Below, piece after piece: positions 29,495-38,760 of a DNA stretch of 64,000 bases. A program made the translations under genes and the position numbers. The notes beneath the pieces were generated by a model, which made no database searches, had not been told where the DNA came from, and saw only the letters and a program-made list of their open reading frames with translations. Numbering within the stretch: the stretch's first letter is position 1; every line of letters starts with the position of its first letter. Origin of the DNA: Jannaschia marina (GTDB lineage Bacteria; Pseudomonadota; Alphaproteobacteria; Rhodobacterales; Rhodobacteraceae); the NCBI RefSeq assembly GCF_013404595.1, contig NZ_JABVAX010000003.1, forward strand, positions 124,001-188,000, given 5' to 3'.

Positions 29495-30736
29495 ATGGAG
29501 CACGCCGCCCTCGAATTGCCGGACCATCCGCGTCTGGCCGAGAACATCGCCCATTTCGCCGCGGCGCTGCGCCGCGCCGGGCTGCCCGCGGGGCCCGACC
29601 GCGTGCTGCTCGCCGTGCGGGCCGTGACCGCTGCGGGCTTCACCGAGCGGGCGGATTTCTTCCACGTCCTTCAGGCGGTCTTCGTCCAGCGGCCCGAGCA
29701 TCGCGCGATCTTCGCGCAGCTGTTCCGCCTCTACTGGCGCGACCCGCGATACCTCGAACACATGATGGCGATGCTCACGCCCACGGTTCGTGGCGTGCAG
29801 GAGGAGCGCGGCCCGAAACCGGCCGAGAAGCGTGCGGCCGAGGCGCTGCTCGACCAACCCGCCGCGCCGGTGCGGGAGGAGGAGGGGCCGCCGGCCGAGG
29901 AGATGCAGCTCGACGCGACGGCCACGGCGAGCGCGCGCGAGCGCCTGCGCACCCTCGACTTCGAGCAGATGTCGACGGCCGAGATGGCGACGGCGAAGCG
30001 GGTGCTCGCGCAGCTGACGCTGCCGGTGGAGCCATTGCGCAGTCGCCGGATCGCGCCCGCCTCCACGGGCCGGATCGACCGGCGGGCGACCCTGCGCTCG
30101 GCCCTGCGCCGGGGCGGGTTGCCGCGCCTTCATCATGCGTCGCCCCGTATCCGCTGGCCAAACCTCGTGGCGCTCTGCGACATCTCGGGGTCCATGTCGT
30201 CCTACAGCCGGGCGCTGCTCCACTTCCTCCACGCGGTCGCCAACCGCCAGGGGCAGGGTTGGGCCGAGGTCCACGCCTTTACCTTCGGCACGCGGTTGAC
30301 GAACATCACCCGGCACCTGCGCACCCGGGACGTGGACGCCGCGCTCGCCGCCGCCGGGGCGGAGGCGCAGGACTGGGAGGGCGGCACCCGCATCGGCGAG
30401 ACGCTCCATGTCTTCAACCACGACTGGTCGCGTCGCGTCTTGGGGCAGGGCGCGGTCGTGCTTCTGGTGACCGATGGGCTCGACCGGGGAGACCCCGCGC
30501 GGCTTGCCTTCGAGGCACGGCGGCTTCACCTCACGGCGCGGCGGGTGATCTGGCTCAACCCGCTCCTGCGGTTCGACGGGTTCGCGCCCCGGGCGGCCGG
30601 CATCCAGGCCCTTCTGCCCCATGTCGACAGCCTGCGTGCGGGTCATTCCATCGCCGCGCTCGAGGGACTGGCCGAGGCCCTCTCGCGGCCCGACGACACG
30701 GGTGAGCTGCGACGCCTGCGCGAGGCCGTGTCCTGA
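29495..30736 (+). CDS. VWA-domain protein, CoxE-like
   Basis: A 413-residue partner of the MoxR ATPase. The N-terminal half is helical (FAAALRRAGLPAGPDRVLLA). The C-terminal von Willebrand A domain carries a complete MIDAS: DISGS at residues 229-233, then the threonine region EGGTRIGETLHVF and LLVTDGLDRGD. The order MoxR-VWA is the conserved coxDE module for insertion or activation of the molybdenum cofactor site. The gap to the ATPase gene is 58 bases, so the two are likely co-transcribed. Confidence 0.88.
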   Translation: MEHAALELPDHPRLAENIAHFAAALRRAGLPAGPDRVLLAVRAVTAAGFTERADFFHVLQAVFVQRPEHRAIFAQLFRLYWRDPRYLEHMMAMLTPTVRGVQEERGPKPAEKRAAEALLDQPAAPVREEEGPPAEEMQLDATATASARERLRTLDFEQMSTAEMATAKRVLAQLTLPVEPLRSRRIAPASTGRIDRRATLRSALRRGGLPRLHHASPRIRWPNLVALCDISGSMSSYSRALLHFLHAVANRQGQGWAEVHAFTFGTRLTNITRHLRTRDVDAALAAAGAEAQDWEGGTRIGETLHVFNHDWSRRVLGQGAVVLLVTDGLDRGDPARLAFEARRLHLTARRVIWLNPLLRFDGFAPRAAGIQALLPHVDSLRAGHSIAALEGLAEALSRPDDTGELRRLREAVS

Positions 30737-30989
30737 CCGTCGCCGGGCGGGTGTTACGCGGCTCGAAACAATGTGACCAGCTGGAGCCTTCGTCCGGGTG
30801 GTGCCGGGCAAAGTCAGAAAACGACATGTAAACAGATATTTATGATCGCGCTCACGTCCATGTCGGCGCTGCGCTCTCGGAGCCATGTCGGCGACGATCG
30901 GCGTGCTATCGGATAACGGCGGGGTGATTTGGAACTGCGCCATGCAGGGGGTGTTTGTTCTGCACGACATTGACAACAAGGAGGCTTCC

Positions 30990-33179
30990 ATGCCCCGCCT
31001 CAACCGCCGAACCCCCTTCAACCGCACGGTGGCCTTCGCCGCCAGCGTGTCCATGCTTGTCCCGGGCTTCGCGGCCCCTCTCGCCGCGCAGACGGCGGAT
31101 GAGATCATTGCGGCCTGTACGGCTGAATTCGGATCCGACGCCGAGGGTCTCGCCAATTGCGTTGCCGAGCGCACGCCCGAGGTGTCCGAAGACGCGTCGG
31201 AAGAGAGCGAGGCCGACGCGGAAGTTGAAACAGAAGCGGAGGCCGACGCGGAAGTTGAAACAGAAGCGGAGGCTGAAACGGAAGCGGAAGTCGAAGCGGA
31301 AGCCGAAGCAGAGGCGGCGGCCGAGGCCGAACGCCAGGCCGAGGAAGAAGCGGAAGCCGCGGCGCAGGCCGAGGAAGAGGCAGCGGCCGAAGCCGAAGCG
31401 GCTGCCGAAGTAGAGGCCGAGGCGGAAGCTGCGGCAGAGGCGGAAGCAGAGGCAGAAGCGGAAGCCGCAGCAGAGGCAGAACGTCAGGCCGAAGAAGAGG
31501 CTGCGGCAGCTGCGGAGGCCGAATCCGCTGCCGAGGCCGAAGCCGCCGAAGAGGCGGAAGCCGAGTCCGAAGCCAACGAGGACGCCGAAGCGGCTTCCGA
31601 AGCTGAAACGGAAACCGAAGCGGAGACCGAGACGGTCGACGGCGCAGAGGTCGACGGCGCAGAGGACGGCGATGCTGCCGCCGACGCCGAAACGGCGAAC
31701 GAGGATGAAGCGGCCTCCGATGCCGCCGACGCGCCGGCCGATGAAGAGGCCACCGACGAGGCCGCCACAGAAGAGGAAGTTGCCACCGAAGACGAGGCAG
31801 CCGCGGAAGCGGATGCCGGGCAGGAGGACGCCACCGAAGAGGATGCGGCCGAAGCGGCGACCGACGCCGAGGCCGAGACGGAGACGGAGCAATCCACGGA
31901 GTCCGCTGCCGATGCGGAGACGGGAACCGACGAGACGGAGGCCGAGACCGAAGCCGTCGCCGAGGAAGAGGGCGATGCGCCCGCCACGGAAGAGACGCCC
32001 CTCGTCGAGACCGAGACCGAAAGCGAGATCGCCGAGGAAGTCGCCTCCCGCCCCGAGCCCGAACTGAGCGAGGAACAGGAGCGTGCGCGTCAGCAGGCCG
32101 AAGCCGCGCTGGGCACCCTGCTCGGCGGCGGAAGCGTCGCGGCGGCGGCCGCCGCGGCTGCAGAGGCCGGTGACGAGGCCTCGGCCGATGCCGAGGTGCA
32201 GGAAGAGGTCGTCGCGGAGGAGGACGTCCGGACGTCCGACCAGGACTTCGAGACGCAGGCCGTGGTGACCGAGGACGACGACGATGACGGCTTCGACGAC
32301 AACGATCGTCTGCTGCTCGGCGCGCTCGGCGCTCTGGCCGTGGGGGCTGTTCTGGTCAACCAGAACAACCGGGCCCGGGTCGTGTCGAACTCCGGCGACC
32401 GCGTCGTCGTGCAACAGGAAGACGGCGGCCTGCGCGTCCTGAAGGACGATGACGTGCTGCTGCGCCGCCCGGGCTCCAACGTCCGCACCGAGCGCTTCGA
32501 CGACGGCTCCACCCGTCAGACCGTGCTGCGTGAGGACGGCAGTCGTGTCGTTACGATCCGCGATGCCTCGCTGCGTGTGCTGCGACGCGAGCTGATCACG
32601 GACGGCGGCGAGCGCTACCTGCTGATCGACGACACCGCCGAGGTCGAGCCGGTCGACGTGGCGACGCTGCCCGAGCCGGTGGTGTCGAGCCGGTCGACCG
32701 ACAGCGAGGACCCGCTCGCCGCGGCCCTGCGTCAGCAGGAGCAGGTGGACCGCCGGTTCAGCCTCGCCCAGGTGCGCAATATCGCCGAGGTGCGCGCGCT
32801 CGCGCCGGCCTTCGAGGTCAGCTCCGTGACCTTCGCCAGCGGCTCGGCCGCGATCGCGCCGGAGCAGGCCGGTAACCTGCGTGGCCTCGCCAACGAGGTG
32901 CTGGCCGCGATCGAGGAGAACCCGCGGGAGGTCTTCCTGGTCGAGGGGCACACCGATGCCGTCGGCGACGCGGCCTACAACCTCGCTCTCTCCGACCGTC
33001 GGGCCGAGAGCCTCGCGCTGGCGCTGAACGAATACTTCGGTGTCCCGGTCGAGAACATGGTCGTGCAGGGATACGGCGAATCTTTCCTGAAGGTGCAGAC
33101 CCAGGCCGACGAGGAAGCCAATCGCCGCGCGACCGTGCGGCAGATCACCAACCTTCTGCAGACCGCCGCCGCCAACTGA
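30990..33179 (+). CDS. OmpA-family protein with a very long acidic Ala/Glu-rich segment
   Basis: A 729-residue envelope protein. Residues 1-34 form a signal peptide (VSMLVPGFAAPLAAQ). Residues of about 64-350 are nearly pure Ala, Glu, Asp and Thr in short irregular repeats, expected to form a long charged helix or extended tether. A hydrophobic stretch at about 439-457 (LLLGALGALAVGAVLV) could cross a membrane. Residues of about 609-725 are an OmpA peptidoglycan-binding domain with VEGHTDAVGDAAYNLALSDR and RRATVRQITNLL. AAGGAGG precedes the ATG. Two perfect 30-base tandem copies start the acidic region. It sits inside the molybdenum hydroxylase cluster but has its own leader and terminator. 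Confidence 0.88.
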   Translation: MPRLNRRTPFNRTVAFAASVSMLVPGFAAPLAAQTADEIIAACTAEFGSDAEGLANCVAERTPEVSEDASEESEADAEVETEAEADAEVETEAEAETEAEVEAEAEAEAAAEAERQAEEEAEAAAQAEEEAAAEAEAAAEVEAEAEAAAEAEAEAEAEAAAEAERQAEEEAAAAAEAESAAEAEAAEEAEAESEANEDAEAASEAETETEAETETVDGAEVDGAEDGDAAADAETANEDEAASDAADAPADEEATDEAATEEEVATEDEAAAEADAGQEDATEEDAAEAATDAEAETETEQSTESAADAETGTDETEAETEAVAEEEGDAPATEETPLVETETESEIAEEVASRPEPELSEEQERARQQAEAALGTLLGGGSVAAAAAAAAEAGDEASADAEVQEEVVAEEDVRTSDQDFETQAVVTEDDDDDGFDDNDRLLLGALGALAVGAVLVNQNNRARVVSNSGDRVVVQQEDGGLRVLKDDDVLLRRPGSNVRTERFDDGSTRQTVLREDGSRVVTIRDASLRVLRRELITDGGERYLLIDDTAEVEPVDVATLPEPVVSSRSTDSEDPLAAALRQQEQVDRRFSLAQVRNIAEVRALAPAFEVSSVTFASGSAAIAPEQAGNLRGLANEVLAAIEENPREVFLVEGHTDAVGDAAYNLALSDRRAESLALALNEYFGVPVENMVVQGYGESFLKVQTQADEEANRRATVRQITNLLQTAAAN
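31210..31269 (+). repeat. Two tandem 30-base repeats in the OmpA-family gene
   Basis: Two adjacent identical 30-base units (AGGCCGACGCGGAAGTTGAA onward) encode ADAEVETEAE twice. The perfect identity points to recent slippage or unequal exchange and to ongoing length change of the acidic segment. Confidence 0.85.
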
Positions 33180-33202
33180 GCGGCCCCGTCCTGCAAGACG
33201 CT

Positions 33203-33233
33203 GGCCCGTCCCTTTCCGGGGGCGGGCCTTTTG
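33203..33233 (+). terminator. Intrinsic terminator of the OmpA-family gene
   Basis: Stem GGCCCG(TCCC)/(GGGGG)CGGGCC with a short T-rich loop, followed by four T, 23 bases after the stop codon. Confidence 0.85.
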
Positions 33234-33275
33234 CATATGCTGCGGGCGTGGGGGTTTCGGCTGGATGAAGCGGCT

Positions 33276-34229
33276 ATGGCGATGATCGACGGCGCGCCCG
33301 AGGCGGCGCTGGCCTGGGCCCGTGCGGGCAAGGGGGCGGCGCTCGCGACGGTGATCGAGACATGGGGCAGCGCGCCGCGTCCCCGCGGCGCGCAGCTGGC
33401 GATCTCCGAGGCGGCGGAGCTTGTGGGGTCGGTTTCGGGCGGCTGCGTCGAGGGGGCGGTCGTCGCCGAGGCGCTCGATGCGATGGGCGATCTGGACCAC
33501 CGCGTTCTGGAGTACGGCGTGTCCGACGACGAGGCCTTTGCCGTCGGGCTGGCCTGTGGCGGACGGATCCGGGTACTGCTCGAACCGGTTGGCGGGGCGC
33601 TGACGGTCGACCTGCTGGAGGATCTCGTGGCCCGGCGCGCGCGGGGCGAGGCCGTGGGGCAGGTGAAGCAACTCGGCGACGGGCGCGCGTTTCTGGTGGA
33701 CGAGGTGGCGGAGCGCCTGCGTGACGACCGCAGCGGGTTCGAGGCCGACGAAGAAACTTTCGTGACGCTCCATGCACCGCCCCTGCGTTTGGCCGTCGTC
33801 GGCGGGGTTCACATCGCGCAGGCACTGGTGCCCATGGCGCGGATCGCGGGCTACGATGTCACGGTCATCGACCCGCGCGAGGCCTTCGCCTCTGCCGATC
33901 GCTTCCCCGACACGGCGCTCGTCCACGATTGGCCCGACGCGGCGATGGCGGCCTTCGCGCCCGACGCCCGCTCGGCCGTCGTCCTGCTGACGCACGATCC
34001 GAAGCTCGACGATCCGGCACTGCGGATCGCCCTCGACAGCCCGGCCTTCTACGTCGGCGCGCTCGGCTCGACGCGGACCCATGCGAAGCGCCGCGACCGG
34101 CTCTCGGACCTCGGGCCGGCGCTCGACCGGATCGACGCGCCGGTCGGGCTCGACATCGGAGCGAAGACGCCGGGCGAGATCGCCGTCGCCGTGCTGGCGG
34201 CGATGACGCAGGCGCTCCGGCGGCCATGA
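33276..34229 (+). CDS. XdhC/CoxI family molybdenum hydroxylase accessory protein
   Basis: XdhC-type proteins bind the molybdenum cofactor, stabilise its sulfurated form and pass it to xanthine dehydrogenase-type enzymes. The roughly 317-residue protein has the N-terminal XdhC/CoxI signature VIETWGSAPRPRGAQLAISE with GSVSGGCVEGAVV, and the C-terminal Rossmann-like XdhC_C domain LAVVGGVHIAQALVPMA, VVLLTHDPKLDDPAL, FYVGALGSTRTHAKR and IGAKTPGEIAVAVLA. The start is placed after the preceding terminator; an ATG two codons further in is also possible. Its stop overlaps the next ATG (ATGA), so it is coupled to the molybdopterin-binding protein. Confidence 0.9.
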   Translation: MAMIDGAPEAALAWARAGKGAALATVIETWGSAPRPRGAQLAISEAAELVGSVSGGCVEGAVVAEALDAMGDLDHRVLEYGVSDDEAFAVGLACGGRIRVLLEPVGGALTVDLLEDLVARRARGEAVGQVKQLGDGRAFLVDEVAERLRDDRSGFEADEETFVTLHAPPLRLAVVGGVHIAQALVPMARIAGYDVTVIDPREAFASADRFPDTALVHDWPDAAMAAFAPDARSAVVLLTHDPKLDDPALRIALDSPAFYVGALGSTRTHAKRRDRLSDLGPALDRIDAPVGLDIGAKTPGEIAVAVLAAMTQALRRP

Positions 34230-35197
34230 AGTTCGGACCGGTTCCTGTGGAGGCGGCGGAAGGGGCGGTGCTGGCCCATTCCGTCGTGCTGCCAGGCGAG
34301 CGGCTGCGCAAGGGACGTGCGCTCGATGCTGCGGACGTTCTCCGCCTGCGACAGGCCGGTCTCCCGGAGGTCGTCGTCGCCCGCATGGAGCCGGGCGATC
34401 TGGGCGAAGACGCGGCTGCGGCGCGGGTTGCGGCTGCGGTCGCGGGAGCGGGGCTCGAGGTGCGACCGGCCTTTACGGGGCGGGCGAACATCCATGCGAC
34501 TGCGTCGGGCATCGTGGAGATCGACCGCGCGCGGATCGACGCGGTCAATGCGGTGTCGTCGGACGTGACGATCGCCACCCTGCCGGAGTGGCAGCGCGTT
34601 GCGTCGGGCACGATGGTCGCGACGGTCAAGATCATCCCCTTCGCCGTGCCGGGCGAGGTCGTCTCCACGGTCTGCACGGCCGGTCGAGCACTCGCGCTGC
34701 GTGCGCCGGTGGTGGGCCGGGCCGATCTGATCGTCACGCGGCTCCCGGGCGACGCGGCCCCGAAGCTCTCCCCCGTGATCGACCGGTTGACGCGTCTCGG
34801 TGTTGACGCGCAGGTGACCGAAGTGGCCCATGCGTCCGACCGGCTTGCCGCCGCGCTCTCCGGGGCCGCGACACCGCTGCGGTTGATCCTGACGGCCTCG
34901 GCGACGTCGGATGCGGCCGATGTCGGTCCTGCGGCCCTGCGGGCGGCGGGCGGGCGGCTCACGCGGTTCGGGATGCCGGTCGATCCGGGCAACCTGCTGT
35001 TTCTGGGCGATCTCGGGGACGCGTCGGTCATCGGCCTGCCGGGCTGCGCCCGCTCGCCGGCGCTCAACGGAGCCGATTGGGTGCTGGAGCGCGTGGTCTG
35101 CGGTGTGCCGGTCGCGGGCGGTGACATCGCGGCGATGGGCGTGGGCGGGCTGCTGGGCGAGATCCCGACGCGCCCGCAGCCGCGGGAGCGGGGGTAG
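34226..35197 (+). CDS. Molybdopterin-binding (MoeA/Mog-like) protein
   Basis: A 323-residue protein resembling the MoCF_biosynth fold. Features are VLAHSVVLPGERLRKGRALD (a MoeA-type start), FTGRANIHATASGIVEIDRA with VNAVSSDVTIATL, VVGRADLIVTRLPGDA, and the late motif GMPVDPGNLLFLGDLGDASV followed by GLPGCARSPALNGADWVLER. No nucleotidyltransferase domain is present, although related genes are sometimes labelled MobA. It is coupled to xdhC by an ATGA overlap and lies 568 bases before coxS, so it probably prepares or adapts the cofactor for this hydroxylase. Confidence 0.82.
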   Translation: MKFGPVPVEAAEGAVLAHSVVLPGERLRKGRALDAADVLRLRQAGLPEVVVARMEPGDLGEDAAAARVAAAVAGAGLEVRPAFTGRANIHATASGIVEIDRARIDAVNAVSSDVTIATLPEWQRVASGTMVATVKIIPFAVPGEVVSTVCTAGRALALRAPVVGRADLIVTRLPGDAAPKLSPVIDRLTRLGVDAQVTEVAHASDRLAAALSGAATPLRLILTASATSDAADVGPAALRAAGGRLTRFGMPVDPGNLLFLGDLGDASVIGLPGCARSPALNGADWVLERVVCGVPVAGGDIAAMGVGGLLGEIPTRPQPRERG

Positions 35198-35206
35198 CGC
35201 GCGCTT

Positions 35207-35668
35207 TCAGATCCCGATCCGCAGCCAGTCCGGCGGACGGCGGCGGTCGAAGCTTTCCTCGATCTCGGTGAGGATCCGCCGCTGGCCGCCGAAGTCGACG
35301 CGGTCGCGCGCGGACTCGAAGGAGAGCCACTCGAAGGCGTCGTGCTCGTCGTTCAGCGTGACCTCGGCCTCGCGCCCGACGAGGGCCACGAAGACGGGCG
35401 CGACGGTGATCGCGTCCCGGTCGGCCTCGTAGAACTGCTCCAGGCAGTCGCCGGAATAGAAGGTGTTGGGCACGAGGCCCGTCTCCTCCCTCATCTCGCG
35501 CAACGCGGCGGCCCAGGCGGTCTCGCCCGGTTCGATCTTGCCGGCGATCTGGCACCAGGCTCCGGCGAGCGTCTGCATGCGGCGCATCAGCAGAACCTCG
35601 TGCCCCCGCGGCCCCGGACGGAGGACGACGCAGGAGACGATGAAGGCGCGGATCGGGATCTCTGGCAC
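35207..35668 (-). CDS. NUDIX hydrolase
   Basis: A 153-residue pyrophosphohydrolase on the opposite strand within the hydroxylase region. The Nudix box is complete: [20 protein letters not shown] followed by EETGLVP. The rest is typical of dATP- or diadenosine-type members ([20 protein letters not shown]). The GTG start at 35668 has GGAGG just upstream; an internal ATG would cut the first strand. The substrate is unknown, and no link with molybdenum metabolism is evident. Confidence 0.87.
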   Translation of the reverse strand: MPEIPIRAFIVSCVVLRPGPRGHEVLLMRRMQTLAGAWCQIAGKIEPGETAWAAALREMREETGLVPNTFYSGDCLEQFYEADRDAITVAPVFVALVGREAEVTLNDEHDAFEWLSFESARDRVDFGGQRRILTEIEESFDRRRPPDWLRIGI

Positions 35669-35764
35669 GGGTCCTCCGGTTTGGCTGCGGCGCGGCGAAA
35701 TTGTCCGGTTCCCAGAGGCCGCCGGCTGTGCTTGACTGCGCGGCAAGAACAGGGAGGACGACCA

Positions 35765-36250
35765 ATGGCAAAGGTCACCATGACCGTCAACGGCAAGACC
35801 CGGACGGCCGAGGCGGAGGGGCGCACGCTCCTCGTCGAATGGCTGCGCGAGGGGCTGCGCCTGACGGGGACGCACGTGGGTTGCGATACGTCGCAATGCG
35901 GAGCCTGCGTCGTGCACGTGGACGGCGAGGCCGTGAAGGCCTGCACCGCGCTCGCGCAGGAACTCGACGGCGCGGAGGTCACGACGATCGAGGGGATGGC
36001 GAATGCCGACGGCTCGCTCGGCGTGGTGCAGCAGGCGTTCCAGGACTACCACGGTCTCCAGTGCGGCTTCTGCACGCCGGGCATGGTCATGTCGGCGGCG
36101 GCGCTCCTCAAGGAGAACCCGAAGCCGACCGAGGCCGAGGTGCGCCATTACCTCGAAGGCAACATCTGCCGCTGTACCGGCTACCACAACATCGTGAAGG
36201 CGGTCATGGCCGCTTCGGGGCAGGACGTCGCCCCCGTCGCCGCCGAGTGA
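35765..36250 (+). CDS. coxS: Molybdenum hydroxylase iron-sulfur subunit, CoxS-like
   Basis: The small subunit carries two [2Fe-2S] clusters that pass electrons from molybdenum to FAD. The 161 residues have the plant-type cluster ligands Cys40, Cys45, Cys48 and Cys60 ([18 protein letters not shown]), and the second cluster ligands Cys100, Cys103, Cys135 and Cys137 ([18 protein letters not shown]). GGAGG lies upstream of the start. It is the first structural gene; the order S-L-M is that of form II enzymes, whereas true CO dehydrogenases use M-S-L. Confidence 0.92.
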   Translation: MAKVTMTVNGKTRTAEAEGRTLLVEWLREGLRLTGTHVGCDTSQCGACVVHVDGEAVKACTALAQELDGAEVTTIEGMANADGSLGVVQQAFQDYHGLQCGFCTPGMVMSAAALLKENPKPTEAEVRHYLEGNICRCTGYHNIVKAVMAASGQDVAPVAAE

Positions 36251-36386
36251 CGCAAGAGACAGGGGCGGGTCACCGGATGCGGTGAGGAACCCCTCGGGGC
36301 GCGGAAGGGAGGAGCCGCGCCCCCCAACCTGACAGCCAGAGCGGGGCGAGGCCTGGGCCCCCCGCGCCATCGGGAGGAGAGAAGAG

Positions 36387-38750
36387 ATGCCGAAGGACAC
36401 CGGAATCGGAGCGAGCCCCAAGCGCCGGGAGGACGTGCGCTTTCTGACGGGGAAGGGGCGCTATACCGATGACATCAACGTCGCCGGGCAGGCCCATGTG
36501 GCCTTCCTGCGCTCGGACGTGGCGCACGGGACGATCAACGGGATCGACACGAGCGCGGCCGAGGCGATGGAGGGCGTCGTGCGCGTCTTCACCGCGAAGG
36601 ATTTCGAGGGCGTCGGCGGCATCCCCTGCGGCTGGCAGATCACCGACAGGCAGGGCAACCCGATGCAGGAGCCGAAGCACCCCGTCCTGGCCGAGGGCAA
36701 GGTGCGCCACGTCGGCGACCCGATCGCCGCCGTCGTCGCCGAGAGCGCGGCCATCGCCCGTGACGCCTGCGAGGCGATCGAGGTCGACATCTCCGACCTG
36801 CCGGCCGTGATCGACATGAAGAAGGCGCTGGCCGACGGCGCACCGAAGGTTCACGACGATCTGACCTCGAACCTCTGCTACGACTGGGGCTTCGTGGAGG
36901 AAAACCGGGAGGCCGTGGACAAGGCCATCGCCGAGGCCGCGCATGTGACGACGCTCGAGCTCGTCAACAACCGCCTCGTCGCCAATCCGATGGAGCCGCG
37001 CGTGGCCGTGGGCGACTACGCCGCGCACGACGACAGCTCGACGCTCTACACCACGTCGCAGAACCCACATGTCATCCGCCTCCTGATGGGGGCCTTCGTG
37101 CTGGGCATCCCCGAGCACAAGCTGCGCGTGGTGGCCCCCGACGTGGGCGGCGGCTTCGGCACCAAGATCTTCCACTACGCCGAGGAGGCCTTTTGCACCT
37201 TCGCGGCCAAGGCCTGCGAACGCCCTGTCAAGTGGACGGCCTCGCGGTCGGAAGCCTTCATGTCCGACGCGCACGGCCGCGACCATGTCACCAAGATCGA
37301 ACTCGCGCTCGATGCCGACAACAACTTCACCGCGATCCGCACCGAGACCCACGCGAACATGGGAGCCTACCTCTCGACCTTCGCGCCCTCTGTCCCGACC
37401 TGGCTGCACGGCACGCTGATGGCCGGCAACTACAAGACGCCGCTCATCTACGTGAACGTGAAGGCGGTCTTCACCAACACCGTGCCCGTCGATGCCTATC
37501 GCGGGGCCGGACGCCCCGAGGCGACATTCCAGCTGGAGCGCGTCATCGACAAGGCCGCGCGGGAGCTGGGCGTCGACCCTGTCGACCTGCGCCGGCAGAA
37601 CTTCGTCACCGAGTTTCCCTATGCCACGCCGGTCGCCGTGGAGTACGATACCGGCGACTACGGCGCGACGATGGATCGCCTGCTGGAGATGATCGACCGC
37701 GACGGCTTCGAAGCGCGCCGCAAGGAGAGCGAGAGCCGCGGCAAGCTGCGCGGGCTCGGGCTCAACTGCTACATCGAGGCCTGCGGCATCGCGCCCTCGT
37801 CCCTCGTCGGGCAGCTGGGGGCCCGCGCCGGCCTCTACGAGAGCGCGACGGTGCGGGTGAACGCGACCGGCGGCCTCGTCGTGATGACTGGCAGCCACAG
37901 CCACGGACAGGGGCACGAGACGTCCTTCGCGCAGGTCGTGGCCGACATGATCGGGATCGACGAAAACCAGGTGGAGATCGTCCACGGCGACACCGCGAAC
38001 ACCCCGATGGGCATGGGCACCTACGGGTCCCGTTCGCTGGCCGTCGGCGGCTCCGCGATGGTGCGCGCGACCGAGAAGATCATCGCCAAGGCGAAGAAGA
38101 TCGCGGCCCACATCATGGAGGCCGCCGAGGGCGACATCGAGCTGAAGGACGGACAATTCACCGTCGCCGGCACCGACAAGTCGATGGCCTGGGGCGACGT
38201 GACGCTCGCCGCCTACGTGCCCCACAACTACCCGCTCGAGGAGATCGAGCCGGGGCTGGAGGAGACGGCCTTCTACGATCCGAACAACTTCACCTACCCG
38301 GCCGGGGCCTACGCCTGTGAGGTGGAGGTCGACCCGGAGACGGGACGCGTGGAGGTCCTGTCCTTCGCGGCAGCCGACGATTTCGGCAATGTGGTGAACC
38401 CGATGATCGTCGAGGGTCAGGTCCACGGCGGTCTCGCGCAGGGCATCGGTCAGGCGCTCTTCGAGAACTGCGCCTACGACGAGGAGGGGCAGCTCCTTTC
38501 GGCGAGCTACATGGACTACTCCATGCCGCGCTCCTCGGACCTGCCGATGTTCCAGGTGGACCATTCCTGCCAGACGCCCTGCACGCACAACCCGCTCGGG
38601 GTGAAGGGCTGTGGCGAGGCGGGTGCCATCGGTTCGCCGCCCGCCATCGTCAACGGCGTCATCGACGCGCTGGCCTCCGCCGGGCACGACGTGGGCCATA
38701 TCGACATGCCGCTGACGCCCGCGAAGGTCTGGGCGGCGATGCAGGGTTAA
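36387..38750 (+). CDS. coxL: Molybdenum hydroxylase large subunit, form II CoxL-like
   Basis: The molybdopterin-cytosine dinucleotide catalytic subunit, 787 residues. It opens [20 protein letters not shown] and has the cofactor-binding [40 protein letters not shown] and the C-terminal catalytic glutamate region [20 protein letters not shown]. The active-site loop at residues 370-376 is AYRGAGR, the form II signature, rather than AYRCSFR, which carries the copper-binding cysteine of true CO dehydrogenase. CO is therefore an uncertain substrate; an aldehyde, purine or other heterocycle is as likely. GGAGAG lies upstream of the ATG. Confidence 0.93.
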   Translation: MPKDTGIGASPKRREDVRFLTGKGRYTDDINVAGQAHVAFLRSDVAHGTINGIDTSAAEAMEGVVRVFTAKDFEGVGGIPCGWQITDRQGNPMQEPKHPVLAEGKVRHVGDPIAAVVAESAAIARDACEAIEVDISDLPAVIDMKKALADGAPKVHDDLTSNLCYDWGFVEENREAVDKAIAEAAHVTTLELVNNRLVANPMEPRVAVGDYAAHDDSSTLYTTSQNPHVIRLLMGAFVLGIPEHKLRVVAPDVGGGFGTKIFHYAEEAFCTFAAKACERPVKWTASRSEAFMSDAHGRDHVTKIELALDADNNFTAIRTETHANMGAYLSTFAPSVPTWLHGTLMAGNYKTPLIYVNVKAVFTNTVPVDAYRGAGRPEATFQLERVIDKAARELGVDPVDLRRQNFVTEFPYATPVAVEYDTGDYGATMDRLLEMIDRDGFEARRKESESRGKLRGLGLNCYIEACGIAPSSLVGQLGARAGLYESATVRVNATGGLVVMTGSHSHGQGHETSFAQVVADMIGIDENQVEIVHGDTANTPMGMGTYGSRSLAVGGSAMVRATEKIIAKAKKIAAHIMEAAEGDIELKDGQFTVAGTDKSMAWGDVTLAAYVPHNYPLEEIEPGLEETAFYDPNNFTYPAGAYACEVEVDPETGRVEVLSFAAADDFGNVVNPMIVEGQVHGGLAQGIGQALFENCAYDEEGQLLSASYMDYSMPRSSDLPMFQVDHSCQTPCTHNPLGVKGCGEAGAIGSPPAIVNGVIDALASAGHDVGHIDMPLTPAKVWAAMQG

Positions 38751-38760
38751 GGAGACAGAG

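Noticed and set aside
31210..31269. The tandem 30-base repeats as a CRISPR or satellite
   Set aside because: They are in frame within a coding sequence, have no spacers, and encode the same acidic residues as the surroundings.
30906..34082. A 1058-codon open frame antisense to the OmpA-type gene
   Set aside because: It mirrors the GC-rich repeats of the real gene, has a Gly/Phe/Arg-biased unnatural composition, and no domain.
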